Shown piece after piece: positions 23,174 to 31,653 of a DNA stretch of 41,227 nucleotides. Position numbers and translations under genes: made by a program. The notes beneath the pieces are model-generated. The model was not told the DNA's origin. It ran no database searches and worked only from the letters and a program-made list of their open reading frames with translations. This DNA comes from Nitratireductor sp. Its GTDB lineage: Bacteria; Pseudomonadota; Alphaproteobacteria; Rhizobiales; Rhizobiaceae. Location: NCBI GenBank assembly GCA_020441855.1, contig JAGRLL010000154.1, positions 1 to 41,227 of the forward strand, written 5' to 3'. Each line of letters begins with the position of its first letter. The stretch's first letter is position 1.

Positions 23174-24028
23174 ATGTCGGGTGATGCGAGGCGAATGGGT
23201 CGCGAGCCCGCGATTTTGCTCGCCCCGGGCCTGTTCTTCCTCCTGCTGGCCTTCTTCTTTCCCGCCATCCAGCTCCTCATCCAGAGCTTCCTGACGGTCG
23301 GCGCGGAAGCGGGCCGGCTCACGATGGAGCACTACGCCAAGATCGTCGTCGACGATTTCTATGCCGGCGTGGCGCTGCGCACCTTCCGTCTCGCGCTCGT
23401 CATCACCGTGCTTTGCCTGGTGATCGGCTTTCCCCTGGCCGTGGTCATCTCCCGCGCCGGCAAGCTGCTGCGCACAACGCTGATCGTGCTGCTCATTCTT
23501 CCCCTCATGACAAGCGTCGTCATCCGCACCTTCGGCTGGCTGGTCATTCTCGGGCCCGGCGGCGTGCTGAGCTGGTCGCTCCAGCAATTGGGGCTGATCG
23601 ACCGGAGCATTTCGCTGATGCACACGGAAACCGGCATCGTTATCGCCATGGTGCAGGTTCTGCTGCCTTTTCTCGTCCTGACGACGCTCGGCAGCCTCGG
23701 CCAGATCCCCGTCTCGCTCGAGGAGGCGTCGAGGGTGATGGGTGCAGGGTTCTTCCGTTCCATCCGCCACGTGACCTTGCCGCTTTCGGTGCCGGGCCTG
23801 GCCTCCGGCTCCTTGCTGGTCTTCGCGCTTTCGATCAGTTCGTTCATCACGCCATCGCTGGTCGGCGGCGTGCGCCTGCAGGTCATGGCCGGTAGCATCT
23901 ACCAGCAGATGACCGGCTCTTTCGACTGGGGCTTCGGCGCCGCGCTGTCGGTGGTCCTGCTCATCGCCACGCTGGCGCTGATCATCCCCTACATGGTCGT
24001 GACCTCGCGCGCGGGAGGCAAGGCATGA
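23174..24028 (+). CDS. Polyamine-type ABC permease (PotB-like)
   Basis: A 284-residue inner-membrane permease with about six hydrophobic segments (LLAPGLFFLLLAFFFPAIQLLIQS near the N-terminus). The EAA-type loop SLEEASRVMGAGFFRSIRHVTLPLSVPG that docks on the ATPase is present. Start ATG 23174 has GGAAGGA upstream. The stop overlaps the next permease start by 4 bases (ATGA). Membrane topology and order match PotB, with PotC next. Confidence 0.9.
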   Translation: MSGDARRMGREPAILLAPGLFFLLLAFFFPAIQLLIQSFLTVGAEAGRLTMEHYAKIVVDDFYAGVALRTFRLALVITVLCLVIGFPLAVVISRAGKLLRTTLIVLLILPLMTSVVIRTFGWLVILGPGGVLSWSLQQLGLIDRSISLMHTETGIVIAMVQVLLPFLVLTTLGSLGQIPVSLEEASRVMGAGFFRSIRHVTLPLSVPGLASGSLLVFALSISSFITPSLVGGVRLQVMAGSIYQQMTGSFDWGFGAALSVVLLIATLALIIPYMVVTSRAGGKA

Positions 24029-24822
24029 TCGCTGCAACCCCACGCTGGGTAATCGCCGCCACGGCAATTTTCCTCGTGGCGGTGGGGCTTTACATGTTGG
24101 TGCCGCTGCTCGTCGTAATCGCCAGTTCCTTTTCGACCAGCGCCTTTCTCGTGTTCCCGCCGCCCGGTCTTTCATTGCGCTGGTATGGCGAGATCCTCGG
24201 TTCCGACGCCTATCTCAACGCCGGCTGGACCAGCCTCAAACTGGCGATGACCACCGTCGTCCTGTCACTTGCTCTCGGCACGCCCGCGGCCATCGCCTTG
24301 TCGCGGTTCCGTTTTCCGGGCAGGTCGGTCATTGGGTCGGTTTTCCTTTCGCCGCTGATCCTGCCTTCGCTGATCTTCGCCATAGGCCTGCTGATCGTGT
24401 TCAGCCGATACGCTTCCGGCCCCTCTTTCGCGGGGCTGGTCATCGGCCATACCGTGATCACCATGCCCTATGTCATCCGCACCGTTTCGGCCAACCTGGC
24501 CGACATCGATCCCCATCTCGACGAGGCCGCGCGCGTCATGGGCGCGCGATGGTGGCAGCGCTATCTGCTCGTCATCCTGCCCCAGTGCCGCACCGGCATG
24601 GCGGCGGGCGCCTTCTTTGCCTTCAACATTTCCTTCGACGATGCCGTGGTCGCACTCTTCATGCGCGCGCCGAATGTCGAAACCCTGCCGATGCGAATCT
24701 ATTCGACGCTGGAATTCAGTCCCGACCCGTCCGTGGCCGCGGTCTCGACGGTGATGATCGTCATGACCATGGTGCTGGTCGTGCTGCTGAACCGCGTATT
24801 CGGCCTTTCGAGAATCACCTGA
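24025..24822 (+). CDS. Polyamine-type ABC permease (PotC-like)
   Basis: A 265-residue inner-membrane permease with about six hydrophobic segments. It has the loop HLDEAARVMGARWWQRYLLVILPQCRTG as the ATPase contact, and the family-typical AFFAFNISFDDAVVALFM segment. The start lies within the preceding permease stop (ATGA overlap), showing translational coupling. It forms the second half of the heterodimeric channel. Confidence 0.9.
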   Translation: MIAATPRWVIAATAIFLVAVGLYMLVPLLVVIASSFSTSAFLVFPPPGLSLRWYGEILGSDAYLNAGWTSLKLAMTTVVLSLALGTPAAIALSRFRFPGRSVIGSVFLSPLILPSLIFAIGLLIVFSRYASGPSFAGLVIGHTVITMPYVIRTVSANLADIDPHLDEAARVMGARWWQRYLLVILPQCRTGMAAGAFFAFNISFDDAVVALFMRAPNVETLPMRIYSTLEFSPDPSVAAVSTVMIVMTMVLVVLLNRVFGLSRIT

Positions 24823-24830
24823 GGCAAGTC

Positions 24831-25883
24831 ATGCATCAACTGTCCGTACGATCGGTAATCAAGCGCTTCGGTGACGTCACCGTCCTCGAAGATTTCGACC
24901 TCGACGTTGCGAAGGGCGAATTCATCGCGCTGCTCGGCCCGAGCGGCTGCGGCAAGTCAACGCTCCTGCGCATCATGGCAGGGCTGGAGAGCCTTGATTC
25001 CGGCGCCATCGACATTGCGGGCAGGGGCGTAACCGACCTGGCGCCGGAAAACCGCAACATTGCCCTGATGTTCCAGAGCTATGCCTTGCTGCCGCACATG
25101 AGTGCGCTGGAGAACGTTCGTTTTCCACTACGCATGCGCTCGAAGCTGAGCCGTGAGGAACAGCGCGAAAAGGCGCACAAGGCGTTGGAACTGGTCAAGC
25201 TCGACCATCTTGCCGACCGCTATCCTCGCCAGATGTCGGGTGGCCAGCAGCAGCGCGTGGCGCTGGCTCGCTCCATTGTCGCCGAACCCGACCTCCTGTT
25301 GCTCGACGAGCCGCTCTCCAATCTCGACGCGAAGCTGCGCGAGGGCATGCAGGTCGAACTCAAGCGCCTGCACGAAAGTCTCGGTTTGACGACAATCTTC
25401 GTCACCCACGATCAGTCCGAGGCGCTGGGGCTTGCCGACCGCGTTATCCTGATGAACCGCGGCCGGATAGAGCAGCAGGGCACGCCCGAGGAGATTTATC
25501 GCCGGCCGCGCACCGTGTTCGCCGCCGACTTTCTGGGCGGTGCCAATATCGTCGAACTCGACGTTGCGAAGTCTAGCCGGTCCTGGCGGGGGCGTTTTGC
25601 CGACGGCACCGAAATCCCTGTCGCTTCCGCTCCTGGCCTCGAACCCGGCAAGCACAAGTTCATGTTGCGCAAGGAGGCGATCGCCTTCAATCCGGACAAG
25701 TCCATGACGGCAATTGTCGGTACGATCGAGACGCAGAATTATCTCGGCAGCCAGACCCGGTCGGCGATCCGCGCCGGAGGCGTCGAACTGGTTGCGGTCA
25801 CCGATTCCGAAAAGACGGTGACGAAGCAACGCGAAACAAGAATCGGATGGCGACCGGAAGAACTGGTGCCGTTGCAGATGTGA
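24831..25883 (+). CDS. Polyamine-type ABC ATP-binding protein (PotA-like)
   Basis: A 350-residue ATPase starting at ATG 24831, 8 bases after the permease stop; the longer open frame upstream lies antisense-free over the permease and is not coding. Walker A is LLGPSGCGKST (about 34-44), the Q-loop is IALMFQSYALLPHM, the signature is MSGGQQQRVALARSIV, and Walker B is LLLLDEPLSNLD. A C-terminal ~110-residue TOBE-like regulatory domain follows, starting near FLGGANIVELDV. It completes a full polyamine-type importer. No other gene of polyamine metabolism is nearby, so the transported compound is uncertain. Confidence 0.9.
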   Translation: MHQLSVRSVIKRFGDVTVLEDFDLDVAKGEFIALLGPSGCGKSTLLRIMAGLESLDSGAIDIAGRGVTDLAPENRNIALMFQSYALLPHMSALENVRFPLRMRSKLSREEQREKAHKALELVKLDHLADRYPRQMSGGQQQRVALARSIVAEPDLLLLDEPLSNLDAKLREGMQVELKRLHESLGLTTIFVTHDQSEALGLADRVILMNRGRIEQQGTPEEIYRRPRTVFAADFLGGANIVELDVAKSSRSWRGRFADGTEIPVASAPGLEPGKHKFMLRKEAIAFNPDKSMTAIVGTIETQNYLGSQTRSAIRAGGVELVAVTDSEKTVTKQRETRIGWRPEELVPLQM

Positions 25884-26081
25884 GCCTTGTCGGGCCAGCA
25901 CAGGGCATGCGGAATGTCCGGGTGCCGCGATCCTCAACATCCGGCCCTTCACGGGTACGAGCTGTTGCGGATTGTCCGGCGTTTGCCGGTGGCTGGTGAA
26001 GGCCGAGCCCCGTCCCGGCATCGTTCTGGCGACCCGGCGTGGAAGCCGGATCGGCATCAGCCGGCCGGGGGTTTTGTGCGC

Positions 26082-27704
26082 TCATCCTTCCAGGTTCCGG
26101 GAATTGCCCGTTGCAGAATACCGGTCGTCGGCAACAAATTCGGCAACGGTTTTCCACACCTCGTCGGCGTGACTGGCTGCAGCGAAATGGCCGGCGCCTG
26201 CAATTGTATGGAACGAAGCGCTCGAGGTCCTTCGAGCAAGTGCCTCGATTTCGCTGATGGATGTCAGTGGGTCTTCGCTCCCGTGGATGAAGAGGCTCCT
26301 CTTCGCCACAGACGAATCCAGCGGTCGATTACTCATCGTGAAATCGTAGTCTTCGGAAATGCCCGAGATCGAGCTTTGATAGAGCTCCGGAAACCATCCG
26401 AATACGTCGGCAGCGATGCCTTCGCCTGTCATCGCCGCGATGTCTGCGGGCGAATCGGCGAACATGCGATTGAGGATCTCCCGTGCCGCGTTCTCGTCCG
26501 GGTAATGACGGCTGAATTCGAAGGTGATGGCGCGCGACAGGGACATGGATTCGCCCAGGGTCTTGTACCCGTCATACAGCCTGTCCTTGTAATTCCCCCG
26601 TGACCTGTCCGATCCGGCGGTGTTGATCGAAAGCAGGATGAGGCGGTCGACCATGGTCGGGTTCTTCACGGCAAAGTGCCAGGCAAGCATCGCGCCCAGC
26701 GAGTGCCCGAGCAATATCGCCGGTTTCAGTCCGCGATTTTCGATGAATGCGGCAAGGTCTTTCAGGCTCTCGGCGATCAGCCGGTTGCTGGTTCGCAAAT
26801 CCAGCAATGGACGCGTGTCGAGATAGCCTTGGCGCAACGGCATGAGGAGCCTGAGCCTGGCTGTCTCCAGATATGGCCCAACGCCGGACAACAGCATGCC
26901 GAACATCATGCCGTGCAACACGACGATCGGCCTTCCATCCGCAGGGCCCGCTTCGATGCAACGTAACAATCTTCCATTTGGCAGCCGCTCGGCCGTCAGG
27001 CTCGCACCAAGGCCAAGCCGGCCCTTGACGAACGCTTCCGCATAGGCGGCATGCCTTGCCTCGTTGTCGGCGAGAGAGCGCACGATCGATAATTGCCCCA
27101 TCAGCAGCCGGACCAGGTCGGTCTGGCCGGCGCACTGCATCTTCGTCGTGACATTCTTCACTTGGGAGCGCTTGGTTTCGACGCTGACGCCGTCGATCGA
27201 AGCGGCTTCGCGAAGCGATATGCCCGCAAGTAGCTGGAACGCCACTCGGCGCTCCGCCTCGGTCAGGCGGCTCGCGGCCTGGAACGACAGATGAATGCGC
27301 GTGAACACCGCCATGTCGATGACGAAGCCGCGGACAATGGGTGTTGGAAGCGCTTCTGCTGTCGAGAGCATGTCGGGCAGGAAAAGCGTGAACCGTTCCC
27401 GGTCGGCGCTGCAGATCAGGCGACCCGGCTCCGCGACGCCATCCGCCGCTTCACGTGCCATCTCGGCCAGATCGGGATCATCCTGCGGCCGAGACACGAT
27501 ACGGACGATGTAATCGGTCAGATCCGAAACGCCACCGCGCAAAAAACGCCCCGACTGGTCGAAGTCGCACCATTTGAGCACTGCACGATTGGCGGCCTTG
27601 TCCGCCTTCAGGCGCTGCAGCGTGGCCGAGACGGCATCCGCCACCCGTGCCTCGGGCAGAATCGAAAATACCTGTGCGAGATTCCCTTTGACGTTCTCGC
27701 GCAT
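26082..27704 (-). CDS. LuxR-type HTH fused to an alpha/beta-hydrolase domain
   Basis: A 540-residue two-part protein starting at ATG 27704 (GTGGGG upstream, weak); a longer frame would run over the divergent promoter. Residues ~1-140 are an unrecognised N-terminal region. Residues ~147-205 look like a LuxR/GerE HTH (RLTEAERRVAFQLLAG, then SLREAASIDGVSVETKRSQV). Residues ~258-520 are an alpha/beta hydrolase: VVLHGMMFG oxyanion region, nucleophile Ser335 in GHSLGA, acid Asp478 in HGSEDPL and His506 in GAGHFA. The triad is complete, so it may hydrolyse its own signal. The C-terminal hydrolase could instead be a ligand-binding pocket. It diverges from an outer-membrane barrel gene, its likely target. 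Confidence 0.82.
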   Translation of the reverse strand: MRENVKGNLAQVFSILPEARVADAVSATLQRLKADKAANRAVLKWCDFDQSGRFLRGGVSDLTDYIVRIVSRPQDDPDLAEMAREAADGVAEPGRLICSADRERFTLFLPDMLSTAEALPTPIVRGFVIDMAVFTRIHLSFQAASRLTEAERRVAFQLLAGISLREAASIDGVSVETKRSQVKNVTTKMQCAGQTDLVRLLMGQLSIVRSLADNEARHAAYAEAFVKGRLGLGASLTAERLPNGRLLRCIEAGPADGRPIVVLHGMMFGMLLSGVGPYLETARLRLLMPLRQGYLDTRPLLDLRTSNRLIAESLKDLAAFIENRGLKPAILLGHSLGAMLAWHFAVKNPTMVDRLILLSINTAGSDRSRGNYKDRLYDGYKTLGESMSLSRAITFEFSRHYPDENAAREILNRMFADSPADIAAMTGEGIAADVFGWFPELYQSSISGISEDYDFTMSNRPLDSSVAKRSLFIHGSEDPLTSISEIEALARRTSSASFHTIAGAGHFAAASHADEVWKTVAEFVADDRYSATGNSRNLEG

Positions 27705-27810
27705 CGCGGCCCCACTACTCAAACAAGTCGTTGAAGCAATGTTGTTCGCCCGTCGACAAAGCGTCCATACAATAACAGGTGAATACCAGACGTTTTGTTG
27801 CCGGACATCA

Positions 27811-27830
27811 CCCAATTGGGGGCTGCCCCC
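27811..27830. promoter_or_regulatory. Overlapping palindromes in the hydrolase-regulator/outer-membrane-protein promoter region
   Basis: CCCAATTGGG (27811-27820) is an exact 10-bp palindrome. It overlaps GGGGGC-T-GCCCCC (27818-27830), an exact 6-bp inverted repeat. They sit between the divergent LuxR-hydrolase gene (start 27704) and the barrel gene (start 27908), 77 bases upstream of the latter. This is a good candidate binding site for the fusion regulator, by position only. Confidence 0.45.
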
Positions 27831-27907
27831 TTTGCCGGCATTTGCTTCCAATGATTCCCAACATTCAAACACGATCCGATTCGCCAAACCGGAGGTTGGG
27901 GACAGCA

Positions 27908-28759
27908 ATGAAATACCCAGCAATAAAATACATTGTCACAAGTGCCGTGTGTGTTCTTTTGCCCGCTGCAAGTTTTGCTGCTGACGATCTCGTGGAACCT
28001 GTTCCCTACGAACAGGCAATGACCGGTTCGCCGGTGATGGGCGAGATTCAGGGTTATTTCGGGACTGCTATTCTTTCTTCCGACGGTGAATCCGCCTATG
28101 CCCACAATTATGGTGCGAGCGCCAAGGTCAACTTTGCATTGACCCCTAACTGGAACCTTCAAGGTGATTTGTTCGCGCAAAATCTCGAAACATCGGACGA
28201 TATCTTCAAGACCACCGGCGGGGCCATGCACATGTACTGGCGCGACCCCAACTCGTACGCTCTGGGCGCATATGTGAGCCTGGCGAGGTACTCTATCGGC
28301 GGTGGGGCCAACGATCTGACTTCACTCCTGTATGGCCCCGAGTTCCAGATATATTCCGGCCAGTACACTTTTTACGGTCAGGGCTATTTCGGGGATTTCA
28401 GGTCCAATGACGCAGACGGCAAGGTCGACATGTGGGGCGCCCGCGGCGTGGTCAGTTACTATTTCAACGATAACCTCAAATGGGATAACGAGGTGATCTA
28501 TCGCCATCTTGGCGATTCAGACGACTCGGTGGAGAGCTGGACCGGCGCTACCCAGATCACCTACCGGATAGACGGTTCTCCTGTTTCATTCTTCGGCCGC
28601 TACGAATACGCCGCGTTCAGTGGAGAAGACGTTTCCGGCCGGTCACAGAAAGTGCTGGCGGGCATCCGCTTCAGCCTCGGTGGCACCACGTTGCGCGAGG
28701 ACGAGCGCTACGGCGCCGCCATGGATATCGGACAAGTCGGGAATCAGGCCCTCTTTTGA
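27908..28759 (+). CDS. Outer-membrane beta-barrel protein (porin-like)
   Basis: A 283-residue protein starting at ATG 27908. The signal peptide is about residues 1-24 (MKYPAIKYIVTSAVCVLLPA, then ASFAADD). The mature chain alternates polar/hydrophobic strands rich in Tyr, Gly, Asp and Asn (GYFGTAILSS, YALGAYVSLARYSIGGG, FYGQGYFGDF) and ends in Phe, the usual last residue of outer-membrane barrels. I cannot assign a specific substrate. Codon use is less GC-rich than that of the neighbours. It is transcribed alone, divergent from the LuxR-hydrolase gene, and followed by a strong terminator at 28894. A role in passage of hydrophobic compounds across the outer membrane is inferred from its neighbourhood. 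Confidence 0.8.
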   Translation: MKYPAIKYIVTSAVCVLLPAASFAADDLVEPVPYEQAMTGSPVMGEIQGYFGTAILSSDGESAYAHNYGASAKVNFALTPNWNLQGDLFAQNLETSDDIFKTTGGAMHMYWRDPNSYALGAYVSLARYSIGGGANDLTSLLYGPEFQIYSGQYTFYGQGYFGDFRSNDADGKVDMWGARGVVSYYFNDNLKWDNEVIYRHLGDSDDSVESWTGATQITYRIDGSPVSFFGRYEYAAFSGEDVSGRSQKVLAGIRFSLGGTTLREDERYGAAMDIGQVGNQALF

Positions 28760-29218
28760 TTGCCGGTCATCGCGGTGGCCACGTGACTTGAGCGTCCCGA
28801 AGAGACTGCATCCCGTCGGAACGCCTGGGGCTGATATCGAATTTGTTCATGGGACTTGTCTGCCCGGAGGCGCCGAACTGGCAGACACATTCAGGCGGCG
28901 AAACGATCGGGTTGGTCGTTTCGTCGCCTTTTTTCTCCGGCGCCTGGTGGGGGCGCTTGGCGGGATTGAAAACGGTGGCCCGGCTGGGCCCCTGGACTGT
29001 TTTCGATGTATTTGGTGGCCAGGACAGTTGAGATGGCTCAACGCTTTTTTCACTCATTTGCAGAGGGGAACGCGCACGACGTAAAAGCCATGTACGACCA
29101 ATCAAACTGAACCACTCAGGCAGGACTGCCCGGTGCAGCATGCCAGTACCTCCGATGCAATGACGCTCAAGCGCTCCGGAGAATTCCGATCTCCCGGCGT
29201 TGCTCCCTTGCGTGTCGG
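28760..29218. other. Intergenic region after the barrel gene
   Basis: This 459-base stretch lies between the convergent barrel gene and the crotonase at 29219. It contains the strong intrinsic terminator at 28894-28934. Open frames crossing it overlap the terminator hairpin and have no ribosome-binding site, so I call no gene. A weaker imperfect hairpin (CCGGAGA/TCTCCCGG, 29176-29197) lies near the end of the - strand operon and may terminate it. Confidence 0.6.
28894..28934 (+). terminator. Strong intrinsic (Rho-independent) terminator
   Basis: GGCGGCGAAACGA (28894-28906) pairs over 13 bases with TCGTTTCGTCGCC (28916-28928), allowing one G-U pair, around a 9-base loop. It is followed at once by six T (28929-28934). 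This is the textbook shape of a + strand terminator. It would end the barrel-protein transcript 135 bases beyond the stop codon. Confidence 0.85.
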
Positions 29219-30019
29219 CTAACGGTCTTTCGAATAGCCTTCGGCAGTGCTGCGCACGCCGCGCTTGAAGCCTTCGATCCCGTCGAGTACGCCGCCTTCG
29301 CGGCCATGCTCGAGACAGGTGCGAATCTCGACGTCGAGTCCGTCGGAAAGGGGTAGTTCCTCGGCGAGACGGGCCAGTTCCTTCATGCGACGCATCGCCG
29401 GCCATTTCCGCGAGGCAAGTTCGAGCGCCAGTGCAGTGACGTCCTGATCGAGTTCGTCGTCCTCGGCGACCCGGCTGACCAGCCCGAGGCCGTAGGCCTC
29501 GTCCGCCGACAGCCATCTGCCGGTCAGCAGAAGATCGCGGGCCTGCGGTCTGGACAGCCATCTGGGTATGCGCTGGCTGCTTCCTCCGCCGGGAACGAAA
29601 CCACGCTGCGTATGCTGGTCGCCAACCATCGCGCTCTTCGCCGCGATGATGATGTCGCAGCCGAGCATGAGTTCGAATCCGCCGGCGAGCGCCACGCCTC
29701 GCACGGAGGCGATCACCGGCTGCGGAAGCCGTTCGAAGCCCTCGATCACGTCGCGTAGCGCGTTGAGGAATCCGCGATAGGCGAAGGGGTCCGCCTTGAT
29801 CGCCTCGATGTGGTTGAGGTCCGCCCCGGCGCAAAACGCCTTGCCAGAACCGGAAAACACGACGACGTGCGGCGCGTCCGGATCGTCCATGAGCCTGAGC
29901 TGTTCGGCGTGGATCACGCGCAGCATGCTGGTGTCGACGGCATTCAGCCGCTTGGGACGATCGATCGTGATCCAGCAAACGCCGTCGCGGTGTTCGATCT
30001 TTATTCCGGTATCTTCCAT
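29219..30019 (-). CDS. Crotonase-family enoyl-CoA hydratase/isomerase-like protein
   Basis: A 266-residue crotonase starting at ATG 30019 (GAGAGAG upstream); a longer frame runs back through the SDR gene and is not used. It has the oxyanion region GKAFCAGADLNHIEAI (59-74) and LAGGFELMLGCDIIIA (111-126). The first catalytic glutamate is kept (Glu116), but the second aligns with His136 in GDQHTQRGF. It is a close paralogue of the crotonase at 30789-31589, which has the same Glu/His pair, with the SDR between them. Such a pair suggests two successive or alternative steps on related CoA esters, not plain enoyl-CoA hydration. Last gene of the - strand operon. Confidence 0.82.
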   Translation of the reverse strand: MEDTGIKIEHRDGVCWITIDRPKRLNAVDTSMLRVIHAEQLRLMDDPDAPHVVVFSGSGKAFCAGADLNHIEAIKADPFAYRGFLNALRDVIEGFERLPQPVIASVRGVALAGGFELMLGCDIIIAAKSAMVGDQHTQRGFVPGGGSSQRIPRWLSRPQARDLLLTGRWLSADEAYGLGLVSRVAEDDELDQDVTALALELASRKWPAMRRMKELARLAEELPLSDGLDVEIRTCLEHGREGGVLDGIEGFKRGVRSTAEGYSKDR

Positions 30020-30033
30020 GTGCTCTCTCGATG

Positions 30034-30792
30034 TTATCCGGCTGTGGAATATCCGCCGCTGACCGACAGGATCTGGCCGGTGACCCAGCCGCTGAGTTCC
30101 GATGCCATGTATAGAACGGCGTTTGCGATGTCGCCCGGCTCGCCGACCCGGCCCAGCGGATAGGCGCGCCTGATGTCCTCGACCCGCATCTGCTCGAGAA
30201 ACGCCTCGGAAGAGGGGGTTCGCGTCAATCCGGGGGCGATGCAGTTGACGCGCACACCGTTGCGGCCGACTTCCTTCGCGAGCGCCTTGGTGAAGCCGAT
30301 GACGCCTGCCTTCGCGGCGCTGTAGACGACCTGGCTGCGCTCGCCAATCCGCCCGGCATCCGAACTGATATTGACAATCGTACCCCCTCCCGAGGCGATG
30401 ATTACGGGGAGAAGCGCCCGGCTCGGAACGAGCGTGCCGACCAGCGTTACGCCAAGACCCGACATGATTTCGGCGTTGTCCGTTTCGATGAAGGGGCCGA
30501 TCTTCCAGGTTGCCGCGCAATTGACCAGTATGTGCAGTCCGCCTGCCTGCTCCTGCGCTTCGGCGGCGCGCCGGGCGTCGTCCCAATCGGTTACGTCCAG
30601 CCGAAGGGCGGTGGCCTTTCCGCCATCCTTTTCGATTGCCGAGGCCACCTCCCTGGCGGCTTCCTCCTGCATGTCGGCGATGATGACGGAGGCGCCGGCG
30701 GCGGCGAGTGTTTCCGCGCAGCCGCGCCCGATACCGGAGCCTGCGCCCGTTACCAGCGCGCGCTTGCCCGAAAGGTCTACGGAAATGTTCAT
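30034..30792 (-). CDS. Short-chain dehydrogenase/reductase
   Basis: A 252-residue classical SDR with TGAGSGIGRGCAETLA (about 15-30), a variant NCAAT in place of NNAGx, SSDAG, and catalytic Tyr/Lys in VVYSAAKAGVIGFTKALA. The C-terminus SGWVTGQILSVSGGYSTAG is typical of 3-oxoacyl-ACP reductase-like SDRs. It overlaps the upstream crotonase stop by 4 bases and lies 14 bases before the downstream crotonase, so all three are translated from one message. It probably oxidises the hydroxyl generated during beta-oxidation in this module. Confidence 0.83.
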   Translation of the reverse strand: MNISVDLSGKRALVTGAGSGIGRGCAETLAAAGASVIIADMQEEAAREVASAIEKDGGKATALRLDVTDWDDARRAAEAQEQAGGLHILVNCAATWKIGPFIETDNAEIMSGLGVTLVGTLVPSRALLPVIIASGGGTIVNISSDAGRIGERSQVVYSAAKAGVIGFTKALAKEVGRNGVRVNCIAPGLTRTPSSEAFLEQMRVEDIRRAYPLGRVGEPGDIANAVLYMASELSGWVTGQILSVSGGYSTAG

Positions 30793-31589
30793 TTGCGGAA
30801 ATCCTTGGCGGTGCGAGTCTTGAACCCGTTCATCGCCTCGGCGAATTCGGGCTGGGCGTAGTAGGACATGACGGTTTCGATCTCGATATCGAGCCCCTGT
30901 TCGAGCGGCATTTCCTGGGTGTGGCGAACGAGGGCCTTGGTGCGTGCCAGGGCATCCGGGCTGCGCATCGCCAGGTCCGTGGCGAATTCCAGGATCGCTT
31001 CGTCCAGCGTCCCGTCATCGACCACACGCGAAACGAGGCCCATGTCCCTTGCCTCGCGAGCGGTGACCCATCTGCCGGTATAAAGCAGATCGCGCGCGCA
31101 CATCGGGCCGATCCAGCGCGGCAGGCGCTGGGTGCTGCCGCCGCCGGCGATGAATCCCCAATTCATGTGCTGGTCGCCGATGCGCGTCGATTCCTCGGCC
31201 ACGACCAGGTCGCAGGCCAGCATCACTTCCAGACCGCCGGCCAGGACCATTCCGTGCACCGCCGCGATTACCGGCTGACGCAGGTGCTCGAAGCCCATGC
31301 AGGCGTCACGAAGAGTGTTGAGATAAAGGCGTGACTGCCGCGGATCCTTGTAGACAGAATCGATGTGATGCAAGTCCGCGCCGGCGCTGAAAACTCTTCC
31401 GGCACCGCGAAACACGACCACATGTATGTCACGGCGGTCAGTGATCCGGCGCTGAATGTCGACCAGTGCGCTGACCACGCGCAGATCGATGGCGTTGAGC
31501 TTGTCCGGACGGTTTAGCGTCACGGTCAAGACCGTATCCTTCAAATGGGCGGTGACGACGCCGTCGGCGTAGTCCGTTTCAAGGCTCAT
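30789..31589 (-). CDS. Crotonase-family enoyl-CoA hydratase/isomerase-like protein (paralogue)
   Basis: A 266-residue crotonase. Key blocks are AGRVFSAGADLHHID (64-77) and VLAGGLEVMLACDLVVA (115-131), with Glu121 as the first glutamate. The second hydratase glutamate aligns with His141 in GDQHMNWGF. It has the same length as the crotonase at 29219-30019 and shares long blocks with it (TGRWxxAxEAxxxGLVSRV), so the two arose by duplication. It sits 64 bases downstream of the FadD3-like ligase and overlaps the SDR start. Isomerase or ring-opening activity is as likely as hydration. Confidence 0.82.
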   Translation of the reverse strand: MSLETDYADGVVTAHLKDTVLTVTLNRPDKLNAIDLRVVSALVDIQRRITDRRDIHVVVFRGAGRVFSAGADLHHIDSVYKDPRQSRLYLNTLRDACMGFEHLRQPVIAAVHGMVLAGGLEVMLACDLVVAEESTRIGDQHMNWGFIAGGGSTQRLPRWIGPMCARDLLYTGRWVTAREARDMGLVSRVVDDGTLDEAILEFATDLAMRSPDALARTKALVRHTQEMPLEQGLDIEIETVMSYYAQPEFAEAMNGFKTRTAKDFRK

Positions 31590-31653
31590 GCAGATTCTCC
31601 TGTGCTCGCGCCCGTTGGTAGGTTCGGGTCGCCGCCGGTCTTTTACGTAAGTG

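Noticed and set aside
23171-24175. 334-residue - strand open frame opposite the PotB-like permease
   Set aside because: Arg/His/Gln/Glu-rich shadow of a membrane-protein gene without domain features.
28843-29031. 62-residue + strand open frame after the barrel gene
   Set aside because: It spans the intrinsic terminator hairpin and T-run, lacks a ribosome-binding site and has no recognisable family.
28767-29978. 403-residue - strand open frame overlapping the crotonase at 29219 and the intergenic region
   Set aside because: It is in another frame of the crotonase gene and crosses the strong terminator; no protein features.
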